Positions 1-11,649 of a stretch of 64,000 nt of DNA are shown here, piece after piece. Under the pieces are notes generated by a model, which was not told where the DNA came from, did not search any database, and was given only the letters and a program-made list of their open reading frames with translations. This DNA is from Phyto melanocephala (taxonomy: Eukaryota > Arthropoda > Insecta > Diptera > Rhinophoridae). Position 1 is the first letter of the stretch, and every line of letters starts with the position of its first letter. The stretch spans positions 138,882,223 to 138,946,222 of the forward strand of contig OW799233.1 of the NCBI GenBank assembly GCA_941918925.1, given 5' to 3'. The translations under genes and the position numbers were made by a program.

Positions 1-769
1 GAACATGTCAATTACATGTTCATATCATGTTTGGACTTTTTCATAACAAATCATGTGTTTGGACTTTTAATGACCCTCCTTAACGACCTTACATAATCTC
101 ACCAAGAATACCCAAATAAAGTTAATAGACTTAATAATTGAAGTTGTTACTAAGAAGTTAAGTTAAAATTTAAACTATTTTTAAGCCCTTTAAAAAATTG
201 CTAAATAAATTTAAAGAATCCTCTAAAAGACCCTTAAGAGGAAGATTTCTTGTTCTGTATCAATAAATAAAATGTTGCTTGAGACTTCTGCTTATTTACT
301 TTGGAGACTATATTTATTTTAAATTAAAATGATAATGGACCAGTTATAAACATTAAAATTAAATGAATTAAGTCTATTCTAATATTATTTAAATTTTACA
401 TAAACGCACTGTACAACACAACGAGCAGTTCATTTAGTTCTTTTCCATTTGTTTTAAACACGTCGTTAATTTCTATGATAAAACCATTATATGTAAGAAA
501 TTGTATTTTCTTGTTTTTCCCCTGACTTGTATCCTTCTCTCATAATGTAGAAGTTAATGAAAATGTTTGCTGTGTCGCTCACTTTCAAAGCTTGTTTAGC
601 TTTTTTATTGTCTTATGTTTTTTTTTACTGAAAAAGCCAGTAAACGAAGTTTAATAAAAAAACTAAAAAAAAAAATAAATAGAACATCTACTATGAGTAT
701 ATGTGAACAACATAATTTTTAAATACAAAAAAAATTTAAAAAAAAAAATATAAAATAAATGAACATACA
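1..769. other. AT-rich sequence without recognised features
   Basis: No ORF, splice-like exon or clear repeat end was seen. The stretch has homopolymer A and T runs, densest around 655-760, just before the MITE that follows. Confidence 0.5.
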
Positions 770-771
770 TA

Positions 772-1151
772 TGTGACAGCGCATAGAGAAAGGGACCTAA
801 GGGTAAAAACAGGTTTTGTTGACGAGAGCCATTTTAATGATTAAATGATTTTTATATTATTTTTAAATTGTTCATAAGGAAAAAATAAAGTTTTTGTTTT
901 ATAAAATCAAGTTATTTTGTTAATTTAGTGGGGGGGAAAATGAAAATAAATAAATTTTACCGTCAGGTCCCTTTCTATTTGCGCTTAGAATCGTCGACTT
1001 CACTTTTATAAAATGCGAATATCTCTGCGAGGGAACACTTTTGGCGCATGGGATCTCATTCGATGCTCAGATGTTGTCCACGTCAAAAAAAAAAAAAAAA
1101 GTGCAAGTTGATTTTTTTACCCTTAGGTCCCTTTCTCTATGCGCTGTCACA
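772..1151. mobile_element. MITE with perfect ~40-bp inverted ends, TA target duplication
   Basis: Bases 770-809 are the exact reverse complement of 1114-1153, starting TGTGACAGCGCATAGAGAAA and running into GGGACCTAAGGGTAAAAA. Taking TGTGACAGC as the terminus leaves TA on both sides, the duplication typical of Tc1/mariner-type elements. There is no coding capacity. A third, imperfect copy of the right end lies inside at about 955-987 (AGGTCCCTTTCTATTTGCGC), so the element may be a composite: an older short version of about 215 bp extended by the unique stretch 988-1113. The perfect arms suggest recent movement. Confidence 0.85.
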
Positions 1152-1153
1152 TA

Positions 1154-2696
1154 TTGTAATTGTGAAGCAAATTAGATAAAGTCAGACTCGGGTAAATTTT
1201 AAATCATGAATTGTTTACAGTCAAAACAAGAAAGTTTTAAAGTTCTAATTATTTAACTTCAAAGTGTTAGCAATCACTTTGTTATAAAACTATTTTTTTT
1301 TGCCGTAAAGCATTAAATACTTTCCTTTGGGTTAAGACTATAAATTAAAAAAAATACAATTTACACAAACTTGTTTAAACAATTAGCCCAAAGTATACCT
1401 GCATTTAGGGCTTAGAAAAAACCCTCTCATAAACAATAATTAGTTAAAAAATCTAATAAATTATTTATTTAATAGCCCTGTTGTAATGACTTACCTAAAA
1501 GTATATTATTTCAATGTTCTATGTCTATACTAAATTTCTTATTTTTTTGCTTTTTCAAATGAAAATTAAACAAAAGTTCATAAAGTACAATAACAACAAT
1601 AACCTGAGCGATTTGTTTAGTGTTTTGTGTTTATGTTTTTTTTTCATTATCAGTTTCCCTTCATTATAAAATTTTTATAGAAAAAGTCTCGCCATTCTTG
1701 GTAGTCTTAGAATTAGGAAGAATTTCTTTATTAAAAAAATTTTCATTCGTTCTTTTATTTCGTTTAATATCTCTTGTTCGTTCGTTCGATTGTTTGCTTG
1801 TGTGCTAGACTAAAAAGGTCTAACAGCAGCATATAAAAAGCTAATAATCATAAATAATCACTAAAGTAGAGGAAATGTCTACAATTTTTATATTTGCGTT
1901 TTAGCTTAAACAATGTTTATGACGAAAAATGAGGTGAAAATTTCGAAACAGGAAAGGTGCTGATTTCTTTGCAATACCAATAGGAAAAATATTTACTTGA
2001 TGTCTTAAAATCAACTCAAGATATGAATTAATCTATGAATTGCTTTCTTAGCGATGCCAACACTTTGCTGCATAAGTGGTGATAAATTGGAATCTTCAGT
2101 TAATCCTTGGGACCCCCTACATACAGCAATTAATTTCTATAGTTGCTTAAAAGCACATAAAATAGCTAGTTATTACTAACAAGTTTTTGTATAATAAATA
2201 AAAGTTACTTGTAATTTTATTTTTATTTTTGAACACTTCGTAATGATTTAATTTTAAAATAAATTTCCTAATATTTTCCCAGTGGGTCTTCTAGCACGTA
2301 TATACTTACCATTCACTTCTTCCCATTGTTGTATATTATTTTGGCAGTAACGAATGCTTTTTTTATGTCATGATTATTGAATATGAAAATTAACATACAA
2401 AACGCTAATGGAGTAGAGCGATAAACTTGAATAAACGGCATTGTGTTAAAATTAAATTAAAATTTACAACAAGGCAGGCAAACACAAATAAACCGAGAAA
2501 CACAATAATAATTTTAATGGAAATGATTTTAATTGTGACTCATATAAAATTCATATTCAACAACGACGTTAAAAGCTAAATAAAGTGTGAAAATAAAAAA
2601 AGCTTCTTATTGAACTAATTATTGTGTATAGAACAAATTACAATTAGAAAAGAATTTCGAATTAGTTTTGCCATAAATTTGAAAAAGCAGAATATA
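1154..2696. other. AT-rich sequence without recognised features
   Basis: Only short chance ORFs occur here, including a 62-codon frame at 1620-1808 rich in Phe, Leu and Ser from T-rich DNA. A TTCGTTCGTTCG run lies near 1778-1790. No element ends or coding motifs were recognised. Confidence 0.5.
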
Positions 2697-2699
2697 TTT

Positions 2700-2850
2700 A
2701 ATCTAATTCTACCCTTCGCAAAAAGTGTCCGGGTGAATATATGTAGTTCTGTCATACTGTGTGAAATCTTTATAATTTTAATTTCCGACCCCATGAAGTA
2801 TATATTTTCTGAAACATTTTGATGTCTGTCTGTGCTTGTGAATTTCGAAA
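2700..2850 (+). repeat. Degenerate DINE-1/HINE-like fragment (5' part)
   Basis: The order ACCCTTCGC ... GGTGAATATATGTAG ... GTGTGAAATCTTTATAATTTTAATTTCCGACCCCATGAAGTATATATTTTCTGAAA ... TGTCTGTCTG (parts at 2711-2835) parallels the left part of the element at 30211-30893, which has TACCCTTCACC, GTGTGAAATTTCTACAATTTTC, GTAAATATTTTCTGAAA and TGTCCGTCTGTCCG in the same order. No right end was recognised, so this is a truncated or decayed copy. It lies inside short overlapping ORFs that I regard as non-coding. Confidence 0.55.
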
Positions 2851-4299
2851 TAAGTCTTTTGAAGCCCACCGGCATTGCCAAGACCCGTGTGTAGAATAAA
2901 AATATAAAAAATATTTGGGTGCATATTGGCAAGAAGAATTACAGCAATCGATATGAGATATGAGCAAATGAACACAATTGGTTCTGTTTTTTCCTTACTT
3001 TTATCATAAAAATTAAAATTTATAAGCCATAGGATAATTTATAGACTTGCTGGTGACTGTTTACGGATATTGATTAGATTGAATTTTTGGAAATATTCTT
3101 TAAAAATTTAAAAAAAAAATATATTTTTATATATATTAAATTTTTCCAACTGTTCAATAATTTTTGGACATGTTTATGATACCAAATAATAAACGATAGT
3201 CTTGAAAATCATTATTGAAAAAAACTTAAAATATAGTCTGAAACTAACCGAGATATAAGCACTAAAAAACAACCTCTACGGTGTTTGTCCAAAAATTTAC
3301 AAACGATTATTTTCACTTTCTATACCAGGGAGTGGGCCAAAATGAGTAGCAAATCAGTTAAAAACAGTAAAATATGAAGTAGTAAAAATCCAAAAATGCC
3401 TCCTATATTAAATGGCTAATAAATGAGTATACTATAGTAGTTACGGCTTTTTCCAATTAAATTTCCAAAACATTGGTAATAAGTGACCACTAATAAAGTG
3501 TAAAATCCAAGATGGAGTTTGAAACAAATTGTCAAATATTTTAACCCCAGCAAGATGAGTATCAAATAAAAGGGCTTCACTAGTAGATTACCGTTAACTA
3601 TGTCTAAAATGGGAGACGGAGAAGATGGAATAGGTGAGTTAAATGACGTATAGCTTGAAATTTTAAAACTACACACAGTGTAGTCATTACTTCAATGTTC
3701 ATGGTAGAGAAGTGTTTTATTAGATTTAATAATATAAGTATATTTATATAGGTATGACAGGATAAGGTCAATTTTATTAAAAACAAACAAGAAAGATTTA
3801 AATTCCTTTAAGCATTTGTATGAGGTTCACGAGAAAGTAAATAAATAAAAAAGTAAACATATTGAAAAGTGAATTGTGGAATTTCATATTTTTCGCCCAC
3901 AACTTATTCATCAATTGTGGGCGTTTCTTTATGGCCAGAAATTTTTAAAGTGTAAATGAGATTGTTTTAAGGACTTGTAAAAATTACAAAAATTAAACGT
4001 TTTGTATATTTTTTGCTATAAATTCGCAGATCGATTCATATATCCACAACTACAATAGCGATGTTCACTGAATTTTATGAAAGAATCTCTTCGAACAAAT
4101 TGAAAGTTCAATAAAATTTTTTGGTGATATAGAATAGTGTTACGGGTACCTCCAAACAAAGTAATTATTATTTTACCTATATCCGCAGAACAGCAATAGT
4201 GAGCCACATGAATAACTATTAGAATGCGTCAAAACTTTTGATTTTCAATATTAAAATTCCTGAAAGCAGCTATGAAAACTAATGTCACACACGAATTCA
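2851..4299. other. AT-rich sequence without recognised features
   Basis: Short ORFs on the minus strand (3416-3676 and 4016-4207) show no domain. The latter region is slightly less AT-rich but I could not match it to any family. Confidence 0.45.
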
Positions 4300-4630
4300 T
4301 AGAATATGTTTGGACATGAAAAAGTTGATTTCAACGCTTACACTGACGAACATTCGGACGGACGGATAGAGTCAATCGACTCTTATATTAATTGGGACTC
4401 GTAATATATACCTAATGAAGTCGAAATTGAATGCAGTAGAAATTATAAATAGAATGACAAACTTATATATATACCTTTACACTCTGGTACGAATGATAGT
4501 AGAAGATATAAATTACTATTATTAACTAAATAAATAATTAACTACCATAAATATACAACACATAAAAAAAACTTTTGCGCTTGATATTAAAAATTTCGCA
4601 CATACGAATATAGCGGTCTCACTTGTTCAT
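4300..4630. repeat. Decayed DINE-like repeat pieces
   Basis: A GGACGGACGGATAGAGTCAATCGACTC tract at 4356-4382 and an end-like ACGAATATAGCGGTCTCACTTGTTC at 4604-4628 resemble the core and right end of the family seen intact at 30211-30893 (CCGAATATAGCACTGTTACTTGTT). The relative orientation of the two pieces is not simple, so this may be two fragments rather than one copy. Confidence 0.4.
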
Positions 4631-7139
4631 GTTGAATATATTGTAAATAGCTTTAAAATTTTTAGAAGATATTGTTTTAGTATCAACAAAATGTGTCTTA
4701 ACTTTATAGGCTTTTATTATAACTTGAACATTTTCCGTTAATTTGAATTGAAGTCTTTAGTTCTGCTAAATAATGAAATAAAATTTCCTGCAAGGAATTA
4801 ACTTGAAGCAATAAAAACATTTGGCGATTAATCCCTTAATAAGGTAGAAGAATTCAATATGCTTTTGAGTCCAACCCACTTACTTAATAGTTCAAAAGGA
4901 CAGATAAATAAATATCAATTGTTTATGCGTACGAACAAAAATATCCATGTATATTTAAGACCATTTAATCAGAGAAAAACATAATAACCAAACCAGCAAA
5001 ATTCAACAACAGCAAAGCCTGAAATGAATTTGCAGAAAGCCACATGTGACATGAAGCATACATAAGCTGAAAAGTAAACAAAATGACGGTGTATGACATC
5101 GAAAAAAAGAAACAAAAATGTACATATGTACATATATCGGAATAAAATATACTTAAACATTCACAAAATTTAATGCATACGTATACATAAAGTGACATGA
5201 ATAAACGTGTGTGCATAAAATATTTTGGTATTTGTATAAATAATCATACCTACAACAAAAACACAAAGATAAATGTAATGATTATAATGATTTTTACATA
5301 TAAAATTTCCAAATATTTGTGTGTATATGTATATTATTTACATAAATTTTCTTATGTTCAAAATTACCCACATGAATTCGTATGAACATGGAGACGTTAA
5401 GAATAATATAAGTGTCGAGGATTAAGCTGTATTTACACACTGTTGGTTAACACATTACGGATTAAGATTTCAAAATCACATTTCTACTCTTATTAATGTG
5501 GATGTGTGTCTGTGTGTGTGTGTGTACGTGTGTGTGAGAAGATGGATGAATTTAGCATAAGTATATTTTATTAAATGTACTTACAGATATTTGGTATTAA
5601 CAACATTGATACATATTACGTCATACAGTTGTATTATAAATATATTTTGAATTAATGTGTGTGCTTTTTTTTCTTATCTTTTTTGTATATTAAATAAAAA
5701 CTAAAACGACATATTGATAATTTATAAATATATTATTAAAATTAAGTGGAATTTTAAAGTAAAGTCGCGCGATCAAAAATTATGGTTGTGGTAATCATAA
5801 TCTAAGAGCAACATGCAAAGAAAAATCATGGATACGAACTTAATTATGATGGTCATAATATTTTCTCTTTAATAATGTTTGATTATTGAAAACAAGTTAT
5901 TGTAGTTTTTATTGTTTTTTTCTCTTGTTTAATTTTTATTTTTTGATGTTAGCTCTAATAAGAACTTTGATAAGGTTGTCCTGGAGAAATTGTAAAAATT
6001 ACCAAAAATTTAGTATTTAACCCTTATGTGATTGTCGAAACAAAAATTACCTATGTTGTACGATAAGTAACCCTGGTACCGTAATACAAATCTTTTAAAG
6101 AACGAACATTTTTTTAAACAAATCTGCATTAATGTCCGTTGTTTATCACATTAATTTAAGAATTTGCATTGACACACGTCTCCACATATGATTCTATATA
6201 TTTGCTTATGAATTAGCTCGTATCTATTTTACACAATAGATGCGGTATAAAATTATTGTAAACTTGCGATTTCTTTAACTCCTTTCCGTCTAACTGCTAA
6301 CTGGTACATTAGAAAACCAGCAGAAAGTTAGAGTCAGAACAAGGCATGAGAAAAAACGGGTTTAGATCTTGTAAGTCATTACAAAAGCTCTGGAAGAAAT
6401 GTAACAAAAAAATATGCCTTAAACTGGTATAAATGTTGAGTTCAAGAAATTTTGCTGTCAGTAGAACAGTGGCAAAAATCAACGTTTTTTACAAATCAAT
6501 ATACACCACATTAAACCAGGTCAGATTATTATTCTTGATAGAACTTATTTAACTTTAAAGTTTGTACTTCACATTTCAAATTATTTTTCAGTAAAATATA
6601 TTCTACAAATGTTGCATTCTACAAGGAGGCAACGATTTCTTTACCTGACTGCTAAGCGAGTTATTATGATGTTTTACAATAAAACTCTAGAAGGTTTCGA
6701 CAATATGGATAAATGTTGGACGAATATACTTGCAAGAACATATCACTGGGCGCTATAGATAAGGCCGAATTGGCATTTTATATTATTTATATGAAGCATA
6801 ATTTGCTTTCATTGACCGACGTAGACAAACCGTAATATAGCCAAGATTACAATTGCCTATTAAAAACGTAAGGCAGCGTGCTAAAAATCCAAAGGCTATG
6901 GAAATAACTAACACTTTTACAGCAATCAAAAATATTCTTGAAGGAGAGCCTGAAACCAATATAAAGTAAGATACCTGCAATGTATATGGGATTGGGCTTC
7001 TACTTCCTCTAACACAGAGATAAAAACAATCATATCACTGCAGAAGGAAGTTGCAAGGTATGTTCGAGCCTCAATATGAAGCAAAGAAAAACCCTTTTTA
7101 TTGTATTCAGTATTTCATGTGGCTTATTGTCAGACACCA
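4631..7139. other. Non-coding AT-rich stretch with a TG microsatellite
   Basis: An interrupted (TG)n/(TGTC) tract lies at 5501-5538. A run around 6740-6975 has small open frames on the + strand but no recognisable domain. Nothing else was identified. Confidence 0.45.
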
Positions 7140-7240
7140 TATAATAAAATCAGTAAGAAATACTTATGGAATAATGTTTCTTAATCAGTTCTCTGTGTTT
7201 CTATCAACATTGAAGCATTTTATATCAAATAAAATAAGAA
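7140..7240 (+). repeat. Dispersed unclassified repeat, copy 1
   Basis: The segment holding TATGGAATAATGTTTCTTAA and the following ~60 bases matches, in inverted orientation, 36880-36980. Both contain ATGGAATAATGTT(T/G)CTTAATCAGTT and then a CA(A)CATT(G/C)AAGCA block about 45 bases later. The shared stretch is AT-rich and has no coding motif; a 137-codon ORF runs through this copy at 7051-7464 but has no recognised domain. Confidence 0.5.
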
Positions 7241-7719
7241 CTTGTTTTTTTTTCGCACGAAAGTCACCATATAGACAGGGAATCATTTGGAAAAAAACAT
7301 TTTGTTTGGTAGAGAGGGACGGGTGGGGAAGAGAATATGAAATTTATTTCCCGTTCTCGGAGGCACGCTTTGTGCTTTCATTCTTATTGTTTATATTTGC
7401 TATGCTTTTTAAAATTTGCTTTATTTCTTTTCAGCGTCCTTTGTTCTCTATGTTTTATAATTGACTTTGTTTAAATAAAAATATAAAATAATGTACTAAA
7501 TAAAATTAAAATTAAAATGTATACATACATATGTACCTACAAAAGAAGAAATGTAAAAAAACAAATATAAACTGGAATGTTTCCCTGTATGACCGCGAAG
7601 GAAAATACAAAAGAGAATTCCAGATATTTCCCTTCTAAATGTTTCCCTGTGTAAACGGGGGCAAATTCAAAGCAAGAGCTGATCAATTTTTTGGTTTGCT
7701 CGATTTAAAAATTATGGGC
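7241..7719. other. Sequence without recognised features
   Basis: Contains the rest of the 137-codon ORF at 7051-7464 (Phe-rich, with no domain or signal pattern I trust). GTTTCCCTGT occurs twice (near 7578 and 7642), perhaps a small decayed repeat. Confidence 0.4.
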
Positions 7720-7816
7720 CATAAAAAATATTTTAGGTTTATTGAAGGCTTATTTGACAAATTTCTCTACAACATCTGTCAAATAAGCCTTTAATAAACC
7801 AGAAATATTTTTTATG
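7720..7816. repeat. Short palindromic fold-back element
   Basis: The left arm 7720-7759 (CATAAAAAATATTTTAGGTT...GGCTTATTTGACA) pairs with the right arm 7777-7816 (TGTCAAATAAGCC...AATATTTTTTATG) with about three mismatches in 40, around a 17-base loop. It is a small hairpin-type repeat or transposon remnant without coding capacity. Confidence 0.75.
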
Positions 7817-9409
7817 AATACAGCAGTATTTTTGTAAGTCAAATTTTTCGTGTGAAATAAATTAAGTTACTCAACATATTTCACAAACTGAAACAAAATA
7901 CTAGGCTTTACACAGAAAAAAATTAACATGAATTTCAGTTAAGAAATTAATACTATAATTAAGAATTGTATTTGATTTTGCTTCAATCACCAAAATTATA
8001 TTATTAACTAAATGAATATATTGCAAACGATATCAATTAAAACACAACTAAAAAATTTTTTTAATTCCCATAATCTTTAAAAATGACCTTAAATATATAA
8101 TATTTTGGATTAATTAGAATAAAGTATTTATTGTATCAGACATATATTTATATTATTAAAGCTGTTTTGAATAAAATAACTCGAAAAGAAAATTGACATA
8201 CATATTTTTATACATTTATTTTTAGGTTATATCAATATATACGTACATACATTTTTAATTACTTGAAATGCATTATAATTATAAAAAAATATAAAGCATA
8301 AGAATGCATACAACACAACTTCATTAGGAACTGGTGACATAATCAAACTCCATATTTTCAAAAGTGAAGGAAATGTATCTGAAACTAGGCACAATTAAAT
8401 TTTACCATTAAAATATCTTGTTGCAACAATGGTAAAGAGTTCAAATATTCACTTTTATATTAAGGTAAGAATCCAAGAGAATATGTCGGACTGCAAATAA
8501 TATTGACTTCAGTCCTTCTTTATATTTATTAGGAACAAAGTCTGTTTTTAGCCATGTATGTTCTTACAAGAATTTAAATCAGCTGATGGGTCGTTTTTTC
8601 TTAAATACTTAACTCCTATTTAACATAATTAATCAACATTTCAAAATATAATCTTGGCAAAAAATAAATTTTTTCAATATACATACTTTTTTACCTGACA
8701 GAAATTTCCAGAAATGAAAAAAAAATAAATTTATTAAAAATATAATCCAAATTTAAAAACAATGCAACTAGTCGAATAACACTAGTCCGAAACATAAATT
8801 GATTTTAAGTAAAAATATGTGGACTAAAGAGATTTTGACGTGCTAAGTTTAAAACCATTTTCAGTTTTTTCTACCGTGCTCAGTTTTTTTGTGGGCATGC
8901 TTAATATTGCACCCAAGCCAAGGTGGTTGTGTAGATACATTTTTGTTTTGTCTCAGTGTTTTTTAAAATTATCCGCAAAAGAGCATTTCTAAGGTTAGTC
9001 ACAACCTGTTGAATGGACGTTTTTTATAGCTTTGAAAAATCATATTCGTAATCGGAGTAGATAAAGTGGAAGTTTTCTGTGTAACAGTTAAATGGTGACA
9101 AACCAGAAAAAACCTATTATTCACATAATTCCAAAAGCTCGCGAATTTTTTTTTTAACATCCCAAAGTTAAAAATTATATTTTTATTTAAATGCTGGTGT
9201 ATTGATTTATGAAATTTAAATAAAATCGAAAAACAATTTTTATATATTTGTTTTTTCTCAAATGTCGATATTTCGATATACACATTTATATACAAAAATC
9301 TTCTACGCAACCCTATTATATACCATGCATTGTACTACTCTTGTATCTTTGATATATTTGTAAGCTTCATATAACTTTGTGTATTTTAAAAATTTATTTT
9401 TATTTAACA
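7817..9409. other. AT-rich sequence without recognised features
   Basis: Minus-strand ORF 8999-9310 is low-complexity (Phe, Lys, Asn) and has no domain. A slightly GC-richer patch near 8890-8930 has no assignable function. Confidence 0.45.
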
Positions 9410-10092
9410 CTTGCTGACCCGGTGAACTTCGTACCGCCATATAATCAACTTCATTCCGCGTTTCACGTTGCTCATGAGTTTGACTTGCTTTTGTATTTCT
9501 TTGACTTGCAGCATTACGGGTTCTGCGACTAAAGTTTGTACGTCTAATTGCCGGCATTTTTAGAAACAAAAATTCAACTGAAAATAAAAAAAAACTATAG
9601 TACCTATTTTTTTTGTAATAGTTTCAAAATGGTCTATCAAAAGTTTCCAACACTATATTAATTTGATTAACCTTGTTGAACAAACACTTCAGAAAAAAAC
9701 AAATCATCCTGTAGAAGCCAATGTGAAAAGTACACTAAGAAATTGTAAATGAATTATGTAGGTATTTTGTTATTATAACTCCGACCACAGACCAATTCCG
9801 ACCGATATATTTGCAAAGATCATGTAAACTTCGTTTCTTTGTTTTAATGTCAACTACGAGAATATTACTGCCAGTGATAGTTTATTATTATTTTCTTACA
9901 CAAAAACCTTTTCCTAGTAATAACAAATACAACAAAAAAAGAATTAGTAAAATCGGTCCAGCCATTCACGCGTGATGCCGTTAGATTTAAAGCAACTCGT
10001 GTACAATTTTTAAAGTTAATTTTTATAGAAAAATTTTTAGTTGACACACAATTTAAATTGTTTTTTTATTTTGAGGTGTGTTAGTATATAGA
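9410..10092 (-). mobile_element. Internally deleted Helitron relic
   Basis: On the minus strand the element appears to start TCTATATACTAACACACC at 10092 and to end ...GGCGGTACGAAGTTCACCGG GTCAGCAAG at 9410, followed by T. Helitrons begin with TC and end with CTRR; here the last four bases are CAAG, one change from CTAG. The start resembles that of the Helitron at 16469. The body carries the beginning of the Helitron protein (separate entry), which runs straight into the 3' terminus, so the Rep and helicase parts are missing. It lies just downstream of the RRM exon on the same strand, hence probably in that gene's intron. The 5' boundary is less sure than the 3' one. Confidence 0.65.
9434..9557 (-). 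pseudogene. N-terminal fragment of Helitron Rep/helicase protein
   Basis: The minus-strand frame from the Met at 9557 reads MPAIRRTNFSRRTRNAASQR followed by NTKASQTHEQRETRNEVD. This basic Arg/Gln/Asn-rich start is typical of Helitron-encoded proteins in insects (pattern RRT..SRRTR.A..QR....T.EQR...NE). After about 40 residues the reading runs directly into the conserved Helitron 3' terminus at about 9440, so the Rep nuclease and PIF1-like helicase domains were lost by internal deletion. The open frame as a whole spans 9303-9569 but the rest is not protein-like. It is not expected to be functional. Confidence 0.65.
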
Positions 10093-10278
10093 AACACATC
10101 ATCTAAAACCCAACTAATTTGATAAAAATTAAAAAAAAAATTAAGTAGTGATTAAATGCCTTCCATTGACAATTAGTTACTATCAGAACAGTTTATTTCG
10201 TAAGCCCTGTTCCACGTAAAAATATACTAACCAAATTATGTACTTAAAATTTACCAGATTTATATAATTTGAACTTAC
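10093..10278 (-). other. Intron sequence following the RRM exon
   Basis: This is the first part of the intron downstream of the RRM exon on the minus strand, beginning with the donor GTAAGTTC at 10278-10271. No downstream exon of the gene was recognised in it or further left. Confidence 0.5.
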
Positions 10279-10354
10279 CGATTTTTTTATAAATGACACA
10301 AAACCATAACCTTTTGACTTTAGTGTCTGAGGATCTCGCACCACGCGGCAGTCT
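10279..10354 (-). CDS. Exon of a TIA-1/TIAR family RNA-binding protein (RRM2, RNP1)
   Basis: This is a 76-nt internal exon. The acceptor is TTTTTAG ending at 10355 and the donor GTAAGTTC starts at 10278. It encodes DCRVVRDPQTLKSKGYGFVS followed by FIKKS, 25 full codons after one leading base. The KSKGYGFVSF segment is the RNP1 motif of an RRM, and CRVVRDPQT is the preceding beta-strand/loop as in RRM2 of TIA-1, TIAR and the fly homologues Rox8 and the CG34354-type protein. TIA-1 proteins have three RRMs and bind U-rich RNA, acting in splicing and in translational silencing/stress granules. The exons before (RRM1 to the start of RRM2) and after (the EAENAI/NGQW part) were searched for by eye and not found, so the gene must have long introns or extend beyond the window. 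Which paralogue it is cannot be decided from one exon. Using the second AG instead would start it two bases later. Confidence 0.85.
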
Positions 10355-11648
10355 CTAAAAATGAACGAAAAGATAAACACTTAGGTTAGTATTGATAGTC
10401 TTGTAACTTTAAACTAGCTGAAATTATAGCAAAAACGAATAATTTATTATAAACTAATAACAATAACGAAAAAAGTAGGAAATCTTATTCTTAAAAATTA
10501 TACTCCTTTTACTATACAAAAACCATCTTAAAACCATAAAAAATCACTGTTGCACATTTAACCTCAACCAGCAGTCAGGATTTTTAACCAAGTAATCTCT
10601 GTAAGAAATCTTTTATTCCATCTTTAGCTCAATTGCAATAACATGGAGCTTATCCCTATACAAACACGTTAAAAGGATTTCAATTTAAATCCTTAGAGTG
10701 TTGTGAAGGTTGAATGTAATTCTACCTATTTTTTATCATTGCTTATAACAAACATGACCACAAACCAAAGAACGGAAAGCGCATATAGACATTCACTTAT
10801 AGACATTCGCGCGTTAAATAATAAAAAGAAAATAGCTGTGGATAAATGTTGGATCCAAAAGTTAAGAGTGAATTACAAACAACTAAAAGGCAGTAAGAAA
10901 ACATTAAACAGCATCATATAAAAGTGAAAGAAAATTGTTGACATATGGATTGAATGTTTTTTTGTTTACTTTTGCTAAAAAAGGAAAATATATAAGAAAA
11001 ATTATCTTACTCTTTGTTATTGTAAATTAATATTTTAAAAAAAACCACTTACGATAAAATGTTATTAAATGTAGAATTTACAATAAAAAAATAAAAAAAT
11101 ATGATTAACACTTTCATACTCACCACCAAATAATGGTGTTGAGTTTAATTCGATTTATAACTCTGTTCAAGTTATTAAGTATAGGCATGATGATAAACTT
11201 AACTTAGCTATGTCCTTGCGACTGGCCATTTGATTTGCAATTGAAATCACGAATAAGCTCTAATTGAAAGTGTTAGAATGATGACATTTCACCAAAATAT
11301 TTTTTTATGTATATTTTTATAATGTTTGGCGTTACAAATTAAATGATGTATTAAAAAAATTAGTATAAAATAATTATTGTCTTTCCGACAACAAATAAAA
11401 TTCTACTGCGTCTAAACGCAATAACGTAGTTTAATAACACTTTGCATGTTTTTTTTATTCTTAGGTAAACGATTTGTGTCTTAAATTTAACTGTGTTTAA
11501 ATTTAATTACCAATTACATCCACAAATATCAGATCTGATTATGTTGGAGTAAAATTGGAGAGTTAATTTTTTTTATTACATTTAAATACATATGTATATA
11601 GAAGATTTGATTATTTAATTTTGCTTTACTATACGTTATTAGTAAAAC
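10355..11648. other. Probable intron upstream of the RRM exon
   Basis: AT-rich, no recognised exon. A 72-codon ORF at 10703-10921 on the + strand is Lys/Asn/Thr-rich without motifs. Because the RRM exon is internal, this stretch should be its upstream intron. Confidence 0.45.
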
Positions 11649-11649
11649 A

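Noticed and set aside
6743..6975. Protein-like + strand text near AELAFYIIYMKHNL and KAMEITNTFTAIKNIL
   Set aside because: Vaguely like hAT-type transposase text but with no diagnostic motif, in broken frames; not enough to call.
7051..7464. 137-codon + strand ORF
   Set aside because: Partly overlaps a dispersed repeat, has no domain, and its Phe/Ile-rich text follows base composition.
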